In this document: in pieces, positions 35,263-42,912 of the stretch
Layout: each line of letters opens with the position of its first letter
How positions within the stretch are numbered: the stretch's first letter is position 1
NCBI GenBank assembly: GCA_900545925.1
Contig: URAZ01000002.1
Location: 55,284-119,283, forward strand
Source of the DNA: an uncultured Eubacteriales bacterium
GTDB taxonomy: Bacteria > Bacillota > Clostridia > Oscillospirales > Oscillospiraceae
Direction: 5' to 3'
DNA: 64,000 nucleotides
Made by a program: the position numbers and the translations under genes
Notes under the pieces: model-generated
The model's database searches: none
What the model was told of the DNA's origin: nothing
The model's input: only the letters and a program-made list of their open reading frames with translations

Positions 35263-35277
35263 ATAAAACCCTCCTGT

Positions 35278-36591
35278 TTATGGATATGTCCGGAGCCATG
35301 TTTCCGTATTTCCGGATTTGGTATAGTCATGGCCGTTGGCAGCTTCCATTGCATACCAGTATGCCCAGTGCTGCTCGTTCATGTCAGCAAAGACTCTTGG
35401 CAGCTCTTTCAGATGGGCGCGGATATACTCCTTATCGGCATTGCGTTCGAGCAGGCGGCAGGTGACTGCGGCGACTTCTGCTCTGGTAATGTTGTTGCCC
35501 GGCTTGAATGTTCCATCTGCATAGCCTGTGACCCAACCGCGAGTCGCCGCATAGGCGATGGACTTTGCCGCCCAATGAGAAGCAGGAACATCCGTGAAGG
35601 CCGCAGCTCCGTCCGTCAGCTGCTCAAACCGGCAGCAGATCGCGGCAAATTCCGCGCGCGTGATCGGCGCGTTTGGCCGGAACGTTCCGTTGCTGTAGCC
35701 GCGGACGATCCCGAACTGCTCCATGTAGCCGATGTAGTTGGCCGCCCAGTGCGCCGAGGTCACATCGGAGAAGGAGGCTGGATAGGATTTGTTTGCCTCC
35801 ATCTGCTCGGTCAGCAGGCGGGCGAACATGGTGGTCACCTCTGCGCGGCTCATATTTTTGCCCGGGGCAAATCCGCCGCCCGGATAGCCCTTTAGGAACG
35901 CGAAATGGTCAGTCTTGTTGAGCGTCGCAGGCTTATATGTGGGTTCCGTCACCGGTGCGGTGTTCTCGGTGTAAAGATTGACAAAGCCAAGCCCGCCCTG
36001 CGCATTGTCCGGGTTGACATGCACGCTGCCTTCCATAGCTTCAAATTTGTTGTAGCAATCCCAGCCGCCCGTCCACTTGTATTCCCGTGCGGCATCGCTC
36101 CATTTATACTGCGGTTGGAGGAACCAGCGGGTCTCATCATACGTCCAACCGCTTTGCTCATCGTTGGTTTCCACAACAAAGATGCCCTGATTGTCGGTTA
36201 GAGCGAAGAAATCGCTTCTGTCGATTTGAATGGTCATCACGCAGCCGAATGTTCCAGCTCCGTTCACAGATACTGTGCAGTTCTGTACATCCCAAAGGCC
36301 CGTGCCGCCGGCTTCATAACGGCCATACGACGGATCGCTGGGAAATGCATAGAAGCTGAAAGTCGTTTGCTTCGGTGCAGTATTTCCCCCCAACTCAACG
36401 ACCTTGGTGATCGGGATCTGAAGCGTTACGATCCGGTCCTCGTCGTCCGGCTCAGGCTGCTCGGGCCGATTCGGCGGAAGAAAGTTGCTTCCCGGCGGCA
36501 GGGTCCCGGTGAAATCTTCTGCGGCCACCGCTGCGGCAAGGGACAGTGTAAGGATCAGGCAAAGGAAAATCGCAAGAATTCGTTTTCTCAT
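35278..36591 (-). CDS. SLH-domain surface protein with pilin-like domain
   Basis: 437 residues. A signal peptide (1-24, AAAVAAED) is followed by a beta-rich domain (about 45-215; IPITKVVELGGNTAPKQTTF, SFYAFPSDP, IFVVETNDEQ) that resembles the isopeptide-forming FctA-type pilin linker. Three SLH domains follow (about 225-285, 285-345, 345-415), each with the FSDV/FTDV and ITRAE-type motifs that bind pyruvylated cell-wall polymer. It should sit on the cell wall. It is near the start of the cluster, next to the receiver-like gene. Confidence 0.8.
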   Translation of the reverse strand: MRKRILAIFLCLILTLSLAAAVAAEDFTGTLPPGSNFLPPNRPEQPEPDDEDRIVTLQIPITKVVELGGNTAPKQTTFSFYAFPSDPSYGRYEAGGTGLWDVQNCTVSVNGAGTFGCVMTIQIDRSDFFALTDNQGIFVVETNDEQSGWTYDETRWFLQPQYKWSDAAREYKWTGGWDCYNKFEAMEGSVHVNPDNAQGGLGFVNLYTENTAPVTEPTYKPATLNKTDHFAFLKGYPGGGFAPGKNMSRAEVTTMFARLLTEQMEANKSYPASFSDVTSAHWAANYIGYMEQFGIVRGYSNGTFRPNAPITRAEFAAICCRFEQLTDGAAAFTDVPASHWAAKSIAYAATRGWVTGYADGTFKPGNNITRAEVAAVTCRLLERNADKEYIRAHLKELPRVFADMNEQHWAYWYAMEAANGHDYTKSGNTETWLRTYP

Positions 36592-36669
36592 GTGGAACCT
36601 CCTTCTGTTATTTCTTTGTCGAATACATACATGATGCGGCTTTCCGCGCAGGCAGTGAAAACCAAAGAG

Positions 36670-37053
36670 CTAAAGTGTGTCGATCACGCCCGCGAGGTAG
36701 GCCGGCGATACCGACGCATAGATAAAATTGTCGATCAACTGATCCTTCACCGCCTGACGCACATCGGCGGCAAGCAGTTCGTCCGCATTCTCATCCACCA
36801 GAAGCAGAACCTTACAGACCCAGCCGAGCTGCTTTACAGCATTGCAAAGCTTGAGCCGCTCGCTCAGCTTCCAGATGCCCTGCCGGATGACCTCCATCAC
36901 CAACACATTGGCACGGCAGGACCGGCACAGGGCAAGCGTTTCCTCCGGTTTTGAAGAACGGTAGACAAGAAAATCCGGGTCGCATCCCGAAAGTGATTGC
37001 ATGACCGCTTCCGCCAGAAGTCCGCCTTTCATATCCAGCACGATCCTTCGCAT
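36670..37053 (-). CDS. Receiver-like protein lacking the phospho-Asp
   Basis: 127 residues from the ATG at 37053; in-frame ATGs at 37095 and 37152 are alternatives and no start has a clear ribosome site. The alternation of strands and helices (RRIVLDMKGGLLAEAVMQSL; RANVLVMEVIRQG; VCKVLLLVDENADELLAADV) follows a response-regulator receiver fold. The position of the phospho-acceptor Asp reads VME, so it has Glu in place of Asp, and the conserved C-terminal Lys is not evident. It may be a constitutively active-like regulator or a decoy. It is the first gene of the leftward cluster. Confidence 0.55.
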   Translation of the reverse strand: MRRIVLDMKGGLLAEAVMQSLSGCDPDFLVYRSSKPEETLALCRSCRANVLVMEVIRQGIWKLSERLKLCNAVKQLGWVCKVLLLVDENADELLAADVRQAVKDQLIDNFIYASVSPAYLAGVIDTL

Positions 37054-37278
37054 CTGTGCTTTTCCACCGCCTTTCTCTTCTTTTGCATGTTCCATTTGTA
37101 TTTTAGCCGTTATCACTCCCTTCTGCCCCCGCCGATTGGATAGGGTTTGCAATTATTTTTTGTTCAAAGGCCATAGTCTGGCTCGATTCTCTCGGCAAAG
37201 TGGGCAAAACTGTGTTGCCTTTTTCTGTCCGCATGATATACTATCCATACGAATGTGCAGAATTGGGAGGCATGCGGC
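37054..37278. promoter_or_regulatory. Divergent promoter region of the envelope cluster
   Basis: Separates the leftward cluster from the rightward signalling operon. For the latter, TTGCCT (37215-37220) and TATACT (37237-37242) are 16 bp apart, and GGGAGG precedes the sensor ATG. A site for the NarL-type regulator would be expected here; I found no clear inverted repeat by eye. Confidence 0.5.
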
Positions 37279-38925
37279 ATGAGCAAAGCGACAAAAAAGA
37301 GCCTTTTGTGTGCCTTGGCCGCGCTGGCACTCATTGCGCTTGCCATGTGGCTCCGATATGCAAGCCGGCATATTTTTCATTCTCCGGCTGTCAGCCACCT
37401 GCGAAGCGGGCTCTATGTGTTTTTGTTCAGCGTGTGGTGCTACTCCCTATGGATCCGCATCGTGCAGACGCAGGCACGGCGCTATCTGCTGGCGATTTCG
37501 GTACTGATGGTGCTGTGGATTCTTCTTCGCTCAATCAAATATTCCATTGAAAACACGGATGCGGAGCGCTGGCTGTGGTATTTTTACTATTTCCCGATGC
37601 TGTTCATCCCCATGCTGTCGGTCTTTGTTTCCCGGTCGCTGGGCAAGGGAGAGGATTTTCGGCTGCCGCGATGGACCAAGATTCTGTATGTTCCAACGCT
37701 GCTGCTGCTCTTGCTCGTTCTGACCAATGATCTGCACCAGCAGGTGTTTTCCTTCCCGTCCGGCGTTTTATCGGATCAGGAGTATCGGTATGAGAGCGGT
37801 TATTTCTTTGTGCTGGCTTGGGAGGCCCTGTGCGCGGGATTTGCGTTTCTTTCGATGGTAAAAAACTGCCGCATCCCGCGCAGCAGGAGAATTCGCTGGC
37901 TGCCGCTGGTTCCGCTTGCGCTTTCGCTGGCCTATGCTTATGCGTATGTCAAAAAGATCCATTGGGTCTGGGTGCTTGCGGGCGATATGACGGTGTCGCA
38001 GTGCCTGATCTTTGCGAGCATCCTTGAATGCTGCATTCAATGCGGGCTGATTCAGTCCAACCTCGGATACGACGAACTTTTTGAGGCAACGAGCCTGCCT
38101 GTCCAGATCACAGATCATGCGTTTTGCCCGAAATATGTGTCTGTCGCCATGCAGGGGGCTTTGCCGCAAAGCGAGCTGCGGCAGATGCAGCAGGATACCG
38201 TCCACTTGGGCGACGATACGCTTTTGAAGCGGCACAAGCTGCGGCGCGGCTGGGTGTTCTGGAAGGAGGACATTTCCGCGCTGAATCAGGTTCAACAGGA
38301 GCTGGAGCTGACAAGGGATGAGCTGCGTGATACCGGCGACGTTCTGGCAGTGGAGAATGCACAGCGCGCAAGATGGCTGAAGCTGACGGAGGAAAACCGT
38401 CTGTACGACATGATGGAGACGCAGACCGCCCGGCAGATCGCGATGCTGCGGGATCTGCTGGCTGAATTGCAGAAGACGGAAGATTCAGACAGAGTCAGAC
38501 ACCTGCTCGGACAGGCCATCATCATCGGGACCTACATCAAGCGGAGAAGCAACCTGATTTTTGTCGGCGTGCAGCGCGGCGCAATCAGCGTGCAGGAACT
38601 TCTGCTGTGCCTCAATGAATCTTCCGAGAATATCAGCGTCTATGGTGCCGACTGCAAGGCGATTGTCAAGGGGGAAGGCCAGCTTACCGTCGAGCAGGCA
38701 ACGCAGGTCTACGATCTGTTTGAGGCGGTCGTGGAGACGGAACTGGAATCGCTGCGTGCGTTGCTGATCTCTATAGAGGTTGGTAAGTGGGTAGAGGTCG
38801 CTCTCTGTGTTTCGGCGGCGGAGCCGCTCTGCGGGCTGCGTGCGCGGTTTCCAGATCTGGAATGGGAGCAGGATGAGGACGGACTGCAATATGTGACGCG
38901 GAAGCTGGAAAGATCGAGGGGGTAA
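37279..38925 (+). CDS. 7TM sensor protein, apparent pseudokinase
   Basis: 548 residues from the ATG at 37279 (GGGAGG 8 nt upstream). The N-terminal half has about seven membrane helices (HisKA_7TM type). A PAS-like stretch (about 265-345) and a long coiled coil (about 350-390) follow. Where a histidine-kinase dimerisation domain should show its phospho-His, the sequence reads ENRLYDMMETQTARQIAML with no His, and no N- or G-box of an ATPase domain is seen afterwards. I infer a receptor that controls the separate kinase encoded next. Confidence 0.7.
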   Translation: MSKATKKSLLCALAALALIALAMWLRYASRHIFHSPAVSHLRSGLYVFLFSVWCYSLWIRIVQTQARRYLLAISVLMVLWILLRSIKYSIENTDAERWLWYFYYFPMLFIPMLSVFVSRSLGKGEDFRLPRWTKILYVPTLLLLLLVLTNDLHQQVFSFPSGVLSDQEYRYESGYFFVLAWEALCAGFAFLSMVKNCRIPRSRRIRWLPLVPLALSLAYAYAYVKKIHWVWVLAGDMTVSQCLIFASILECCIQCGLIQSNLGYDELFEATSLPVQITDHAFCPKYVSVAMQGALPQSELRQMQQDTVHLGDDTLLKRHKLRRGWVFWKEDISALNQVQQELELTRDELRDTGDVLAVENAQRARWLKLTEENRLYDMMETQTARQIAMLRDLLAELQKTEDSDRVRHLLGQAIIIGTYIKRRSNLIFVGVQRGAISVQELLLCLNESSENISVYGADCKAIVKGEGQLTVEQATQVYDLFEAVVETELESLRALLISIEVGKWVEVALCVSAAEPLCGLRARFPDLEWEQDEDGLQYVTRKLERSRG

Positions 38926-38931
38926 AGGCGT

Positions 38932-39900
38932 ATGGACAGGATCAAGGAAAGCTTCGACAGTCTGCCCATCGCGGCCTGCTTCTTCGATAAAAACGGCGTG
39001 GTGCGGCTCATCAACCGCCGGATGCTTGCCATTGCAAACTGGCTGCGAAAAGGCGGCATACAGTCGCTTGCAGAGATGCAGAGCGCCCTGCACTCGCCGC
39101 CCGCAAACGTGTGCTGTTTGGATCTGCACCTTCGGATCTACCGCTTTCCGGACGGGAAGGCGCTGCGCTTTGCGCAGGAGCAAATCACAACAAAAGCGGG
39201 CGTCCGCTATACGCAGATCACTGCCGCAGACGTTACGGAGCTGATCCGGAAGCAGAACCAGCTGAAAGCGGAAAACGCGAAGCTGGCGGAGGCGAATGAG
39301 CGGCTTCGGCGGCTGCTTGTGCAGATGCCGGAGATCATTCGGGAAGAAGAAACGCTGGCAATGAAGCTGCGTGTGCATGATGACATCGGACACAGCATCC
39401 TCGCGGCGCGCCGTGTGCTGCTCCAGAACACGGACCAGAAGGAACTTCGTGCAAACGCGGCGCTGTGGGAACAGTCAATTTCAGTGCTTTATCGCTCCAG
39501 CCAGATAACGGCGCAATCCGAACCGCTGGAGGCGGCGAAAAAGCGAGCGGAAGAATTGGGCGTTAGCGTTCTGCTGACAGGGAATGAGCCGCAAAGGCAG
39601 TGGATACGCGCACTGAGCGCACTGGCGATCTGCGAATGTGCGGCGAACTGTGTCCGCCACGCAGATGGCACAGAATTGTATGTGTGTTTTTGGCAGAAGC
39701 CGGGCTGCATGGAGGTCGCCCTGACCAACAACGGTGCGGTGCCGAAGGAAAAGATCACAGAGGGCGGAGGCCTTTCCATGCTGCGTCAACGTATAGAAGA
39801 AGCAGGCGGCAAAATGGAGGTTTGGAGCAGCCCTCGCTTTAAGCTGATGCTCAGTCTGCCGGAACAGGAGGAAGCAGCACATGAGAGTGATGATCGTTGA
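38932..39900 (+). CDS. Soluble sensor histidine kinase (NarL-partner type)
   Basis: 322 residues, no membrane helix. A PAS-like N-terminus (about 5-100; DSLPIAACFFDKNGVVRLIN) leads through a coiled coil to the HisKA_3-type phosphorylation site MKLRVHDDIGHSILAARRVL. The ATPase N-box is CECAANCVRHADGTELYV and the G-box is EGGGLSMLRQRIEEAGGKME. It should autophosphorylate on His and pass phosphate to the adjacent NarL-type regulator, whose gene overlaps its 3' end by 20 bp. It begins 6 bp after the 7TM pseudokinase gene. Confidence 0.85.
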   Translation: MDRIKESFDSLPIAACFFDKNGVVRLINRRMLAIANWLRKGGIQSLAEMQSALHSPPANVCCLDLHLRIYRFPDGKALRFAQEQITTKAGVRYTQITAADVTELIRKQNQLKAENAKLAEANERLRRLLVQMPEIIREEETLAMKLRVHDDIGHSILAARRVLLQNTDQKELRANAALWEQSISVLYRSSQITAQSEPLEAAKKRAEELGVSVLLTGNEPQRQWIRALSALAICECAANCVRHADGTELYVCFWQKPGCMEVALTNNGAVPKEKITEGGGLSMLRQRIEEAGGKMEVWSSPRFKLMLSLPEQEEAAHESDDR

Positions 39901-40507
39901 AGACCAGACCATGATCCGCAGTCTGTTGGAAAGCTATTTTCACGCCGAAGACGGATACCGGATCACGGCGTCCATCCCCGGTGCAAAGCAGGCGGTTGAG
40001 GTGTGCCGGACAAGCTCCGTCGATCTGATTTTGATGGATGTGCAAACGGAGAACCGCGAGAACGGACTGACTGCCGTTCGTCAGATCAAAGCCATACAGC
40101 CGAAGAGCAAAATTATTGTTGTGACCTCGCTGATCGACTGCGCGGTTCTGGACGAGGCAAAGAGGGCCGGGGCCGACAGTCTGTGGTATAAGGACTCTAC
40201 GCAGAAGCGTTTGATGGATGTCGTCCGGCAAACGATGGCGGGTGAACATATCTTCCCGGACACGCCTCCGACGGTTGAGATCGGCATGGCAAAAAGCACG
40301 GAATTTACGAAGACGGAATTGAAGGTTCTGCGGCATCTGCTGCGGGGCTTGTCTTACACGCGCATCGCGGCAGAGATGGGCTGCGAGATGTCGACGGTCA
40401 AATTCCATGTGTCAAATATGCTGCAAAAAACCGGGCTGGAAAACAAGCTTCAGCTTGCACTGGCGGTCAGCGACGCCAAGTTGATTGCCGATCTGGCGGA
40501 AGAATGA
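39881..40507 (+). CDS. NarL/LuxR-type response regulator
   Basis: 208 residues. The receiver domain (1-120) shows the acidic pair VEDQT, the phospho-acceptor Asp in LILMDVQ, the Thr/Ser switch in VVTSL and the Lys in LWYKDST. The C-terminal helix-turn-helix (about 140-205; FTKTELKVLRHLLRGLSYTR, then STVKFHVSNMLQKTGLENKL) is the LuxR/GerE fold. A GGAGG site sits inside the kinase gene. It probably binds the divergent promoter region at 37.1-37.3 kb and controls the leftward cluster. Confidence 0.9.
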   Translation: MRVMIVEDQTMIRSLLESYFHAEDGYRITASIPGAKQAVEVCRTSSVDLILMDVQTENRENGLTAVRQIKAIQPKSKIIVVTSLIDCAVLDEAKRAGADSLWYKDSTQKRLMDVVRQTMAGEHIFPDTPPTVEIGMAKSTEFTKTELKVLRHLLRGLSYTRIAAEMGCEMSTVKFHVSNMLQKTGLENKLQLALAVSDAKLIADLAEE

Positions 40508-40858
40508 TGGGATTTGATTTTCTGCTTGTGCAGCCACAGGCATTTATTGAAAAGAAGAAGCCGCGTCTGAGCCGTTACACTTGGCAAGCAATGCCTGCGT
40601 TTATACAAACTTGACGAACAGGGAGATTTCCGATTTAAGCTATCCGAGTTAAGAGTGTTACCCTTGATTGACGATTTTGTATTGCCACTTTGCGAGAGAA
40701 GCGGCGACGTAGCGAACAGGAACATTGTGGTTATTTTATCGGGGTCAACATACGGGTATATCCGCAGATACAACGTCCCTGCTTTCTCGGAAGCAGGGAT
40801 AGAATCGATTCGATTCAGAAGCAGCAGCAAGAGAAATTTTTTTGCAAAGGGCCGTTGG

Positions 40859-40993
40859 CAAACATTTGTTCTAGTGTTATCATGTGAAACATAGTAGGAA
40901 ATCCTGCCGACAATAGAATATTCCGAAGCGCATCATAAAACGTAATGAAGGAGCGCTGCGACCGAAAATGGCCGCAGCGCTCCTTTCGGTGCT
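40859..40993 (+). repeat. Left arm of a long inverted repeat
   Basis: About 134 bp matching, in reverse complement, 42696-42829 with roughly 80-85 percent identity by eye. Shared landmarks are TGTTATCATG, GGAAATCCTGCCGACAA, GAATATTCCGAAGCGCA, AAAACGTAATGAAGGAGCGC. It includes a terminator-like hairpin (40950-40985). Confidence 0.75.
40950..40985. terminator. Hairpin terminator inside the left repeat arm
   Basis: A 14-bp stem with one mismatch (GGAGCGCTGCGACC with GGCCGCAGCGCTCC) is followed by TTTC. The same structure appears in the right arm at about 42705-42741. Confidence 0.6.
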
Positions 40994-41080
40994 TTCGGGA
41001 AGAATTCGGAGGTGGAAATACATTTGTGCGGGAACTCAAGAAGCGCGATCGTCCCGCAATAACTTTTGAGCAATGGACCG

Positions 41081-41242
41081 CTATGCCGCGGCGGCATGTC
41101 CATGTGCGTTGCAGCAGCAGATAATTATAAAACAGAAGCTCCGCTGGCGGTTCTCTACTGCCCAGTATTTTATAATTTGGACGAGATACATCACCACAAT
41201 TACGACGAGCGATTGAATCAAAATGTCCCGGATAAACCGCAT
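41081..41242 (-). CDS. Possible small hydrophobic peptide
   Basis: 53 codons from an ATG at 41242 with GAGGG seven nt upstream. The sequence begins MRFIRDILIQSLVVIVVMYL, then VQIIKYW: a basic start and one strong membrane helix. The tail is Cys- and Ala-rich. The size and layout recall type I toxin-like peptides, but no antisense RNA was identified and coding is unproven. Confidence 0.35.
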   Translation of the reverse strand: MRFIRDILIQSLVVIVVMYLVQIIKYWAVENRQRSFCFIIICCCNAHGHAAAA

Positions 41243-41318
41243 CATATCACATCCCTCATTTCTATTTGATTCTCTACAGTATTCGCGGCAAAACGCAAAA
41301 TCCCTTTTTCATAACAGC

Positions 41319-41348
41319 ACCCCGCCGAACTTTTTTGTGCGGCGGGGT
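41319..41348 (-). terminator. Terminator after the gene at 41359
   Basis: Arms ACCCCGCCGAAC and GTGCGGCGGGGT frame a six-base A/T loop directly after the leftward gene's stop. Confidence 0.6.
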
Positions 41349-41358
41349 ACACTGCTGC

Positions 41359-42204
41359 TTATCTCAAGAATTTGCTGACCTGTGCGACATATGCATGCTT
41401 CTCCCGCATCTCCGGCCGGCAGGCAACGATAACCTTGCTGCGTATTCCATTTTGCGCTTTGTATGCAGCAAGCAGCTCTGCATAGACTGTGTTCGCATCT
41501 TTTTTGGACGGATGGTTCACGCCAAGCTCTGTGACCTCCTGAAACATGCCGCGAAACGGCTGAAACCAATCTGTACCGGTCATGAACAAAATATGCGTCG
41601 GGTTAAAAAATTCAATCTCGGCATGGAGCAGTTCGACGCAAACTTCCCGCTGCATCTTCTGCCACGCTTCGCTCGGATTTCCGCCCTTGCGCGGCGCGAT
41701 TTTGTAGAGGTTTGTCCAGATAATTTTCTGATACCAACGCTCCTGCCATCTGGTCGCAGCGCCGTATAATGTGTCCCAGATTTCCTTGCTGTAACCCCAG
41801 AATGGTCTGGAAAGGCAGTAGTCTCCAACCGCACACGGCTCTTTGCCGATTCCTTCGCGCACACAGTTCCGTGCGATATTATGTTCCTCATCAACTGCAA
41901 TCCATTCAAAGCGGTCTTTCCCGTGCGTCAGCGCGGCAGGGTCGTTCAGAAGATTCTGAAGGGATGACGTTATAAAGCGTTCCTTCGTATTTGCACCTGT
42001 GCCGCGATATTCATCCCAGCCGTTTACGGCGCGGCCGACCAGCATCAAACGGAAGTCCTTTCCGACTGTGTCCTTGGAGCTTTTGTATTTGCAGCCTTCC
42101 ATCGCAGTAAACGAAACAGCGTCCTGCGAATAAGTGTTTCGGATTTGCGTGAGCGCGTCGTAGAGCCTGCCGTAAAGCTGATGCATTTGCTGAATGTTTG
42201 ACAT
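41359..42204 (-). CDS. Uncharacterised protein
   Basis: 281 residues from the ATG at 42204, chosen because GGGGGTGG precedes it; the frame is open for another 58 codons but those look non-coding. It is soluble. Segments such as FRLMLVGRAVNGWDEYRGTG, IIWTNLYKIAPRKGGNPSEA and FFNPTHILFMTGTDWFQPF recall the layout of uracil-DNA-glycosylase-like folds, but I see no definite catalytic motif. It lies alone between long inverted repeats, so it may be a passenger gene. Confidence 0.55.
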   Translation of the reverse strand: MSNIQQMHQLYGRLYDALTQIRNTYSQDAVSFTAMEGCKYKSSKDTVGKDFRLMLVGRAVNGWDEYRGTGANTKERFITSSLQNLLNDPAALTHGKDRFEWIAVDEEHNIARNCVREGIGKEPCAVGDYCLSRPFWGYSKEIWDTLYGAATRWQERWYQKIIWTNLYKIAPRKGGNPSEAWQKMQREVCVELLHAEIEFFNPTHILFMTGTDWFQPFRGMFQEVTELGVNHPSKKDANTVYAELLAAYKAQNGIRSKVIVACRPEMREKHAYVAQVSKFLR

Positions 42205-42361
42205 GTCGTTTCCACCCCCCATGTTTTTTACGATAAAATCAACTATTTTACAATATAACAGAGTCACTGAAATATGGCAATAAACGAAAGCCTGTTTGCT
42301 GCATTCATCTGAGGGGAAATACGAAAGATATTTTGCGTCCAATGCAATAAAATAAAGATAT

Positions 42362-42540
42362 ATTAAGTAAAGATACATAAATTACTGATAAGCCCATTCA
42401 GATCAATCTCGATCTGATAATGCTGATGAATGTGTTGCAGCATTTGCCGCCCCCGCCAGCTGTATTTTGCAGACTGCTCTGCTTCTAAAACACTGAGTGT
42501 TGCTATCAGGGCTTTTTTCGCCTGTGAGATAGAGGAATAA
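42362..42540 (-). other. Orphan coding remnant
   Basis: The minus strand reads AKKALIATLSVLEAEQSAKY, then SWRGRQMLQHIHQHYQIEID, to a stop, with no start codon after the preceding stop. It looks like the C-terminus of a deleted gene. Confidence 0.35.
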
Positions 42541-42571
42541 TACTAATATCTTTTTAAAAAGATATTAGTAT
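42540..42571. repeat. 32-bp perfect AT-rich palindrome
   Basis: ATACTAATATCTTTTT is followed immediately by its exact reverse complement. It could be an operator or a cruciform-type terminator with T-runs on both strands. Confidence 0.6.
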
Positions 42572-42695
42572 CAGCAGAATTTTTGCTTTTGTCAACAAGT
42601 CCAAATCTTGACGGGAGCCAATCTGCGGTGTTGTCCACGTTGCTGGCTATTCAGTTGTTTGGAATTGTGATCCCACCCCCGTATTTCTCCTAAAG

Positions 42696-42829
42696 AGCAC
42701 CAAAAGGAGCGCTGCGGCCATTCTCGGTCGCAGCGCTCCTTCATTACGTTTTATAGTGCGCTTCGGAATATTCTGTTGTCGGCAGGATTTCCCACCGCAG
42801 TTCCATGATAACACTGGAACAAACGTTTT
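42696..42829 (-). repeat. Right arm of a long inverted repeat
   Basis: Inverted partner of 40859-40993. It ends about 85 bp before the stop of the KDG kinase gene and includes the hairpin at about 42705-42741. Confidence 0.75.
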
Positions 42830-42912
42830 TCAATGACGCATCCGAGTACCTTTTTCCGAGATGAGTTCAAATGGATCAGCTCTTTTAGAGAGATTGCACG
42901 ATCAAAAGGAAC

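Larger units (their letters stand above)
40508..41080. other. Gene-poor gap with repeat arm
   Basis: No intact gene seen on either strand. It holds coding-like scraps and, at 40859-40993, one arm of a long inverted repeat. Confidence 0.5.

Noticed and set aside
42836..42912. Plus-strand coding start MTHPSTFFRDEFKW
   Set aside because: The frame soon runs antisense into the 3' end of kdgK and has no ribosome site.
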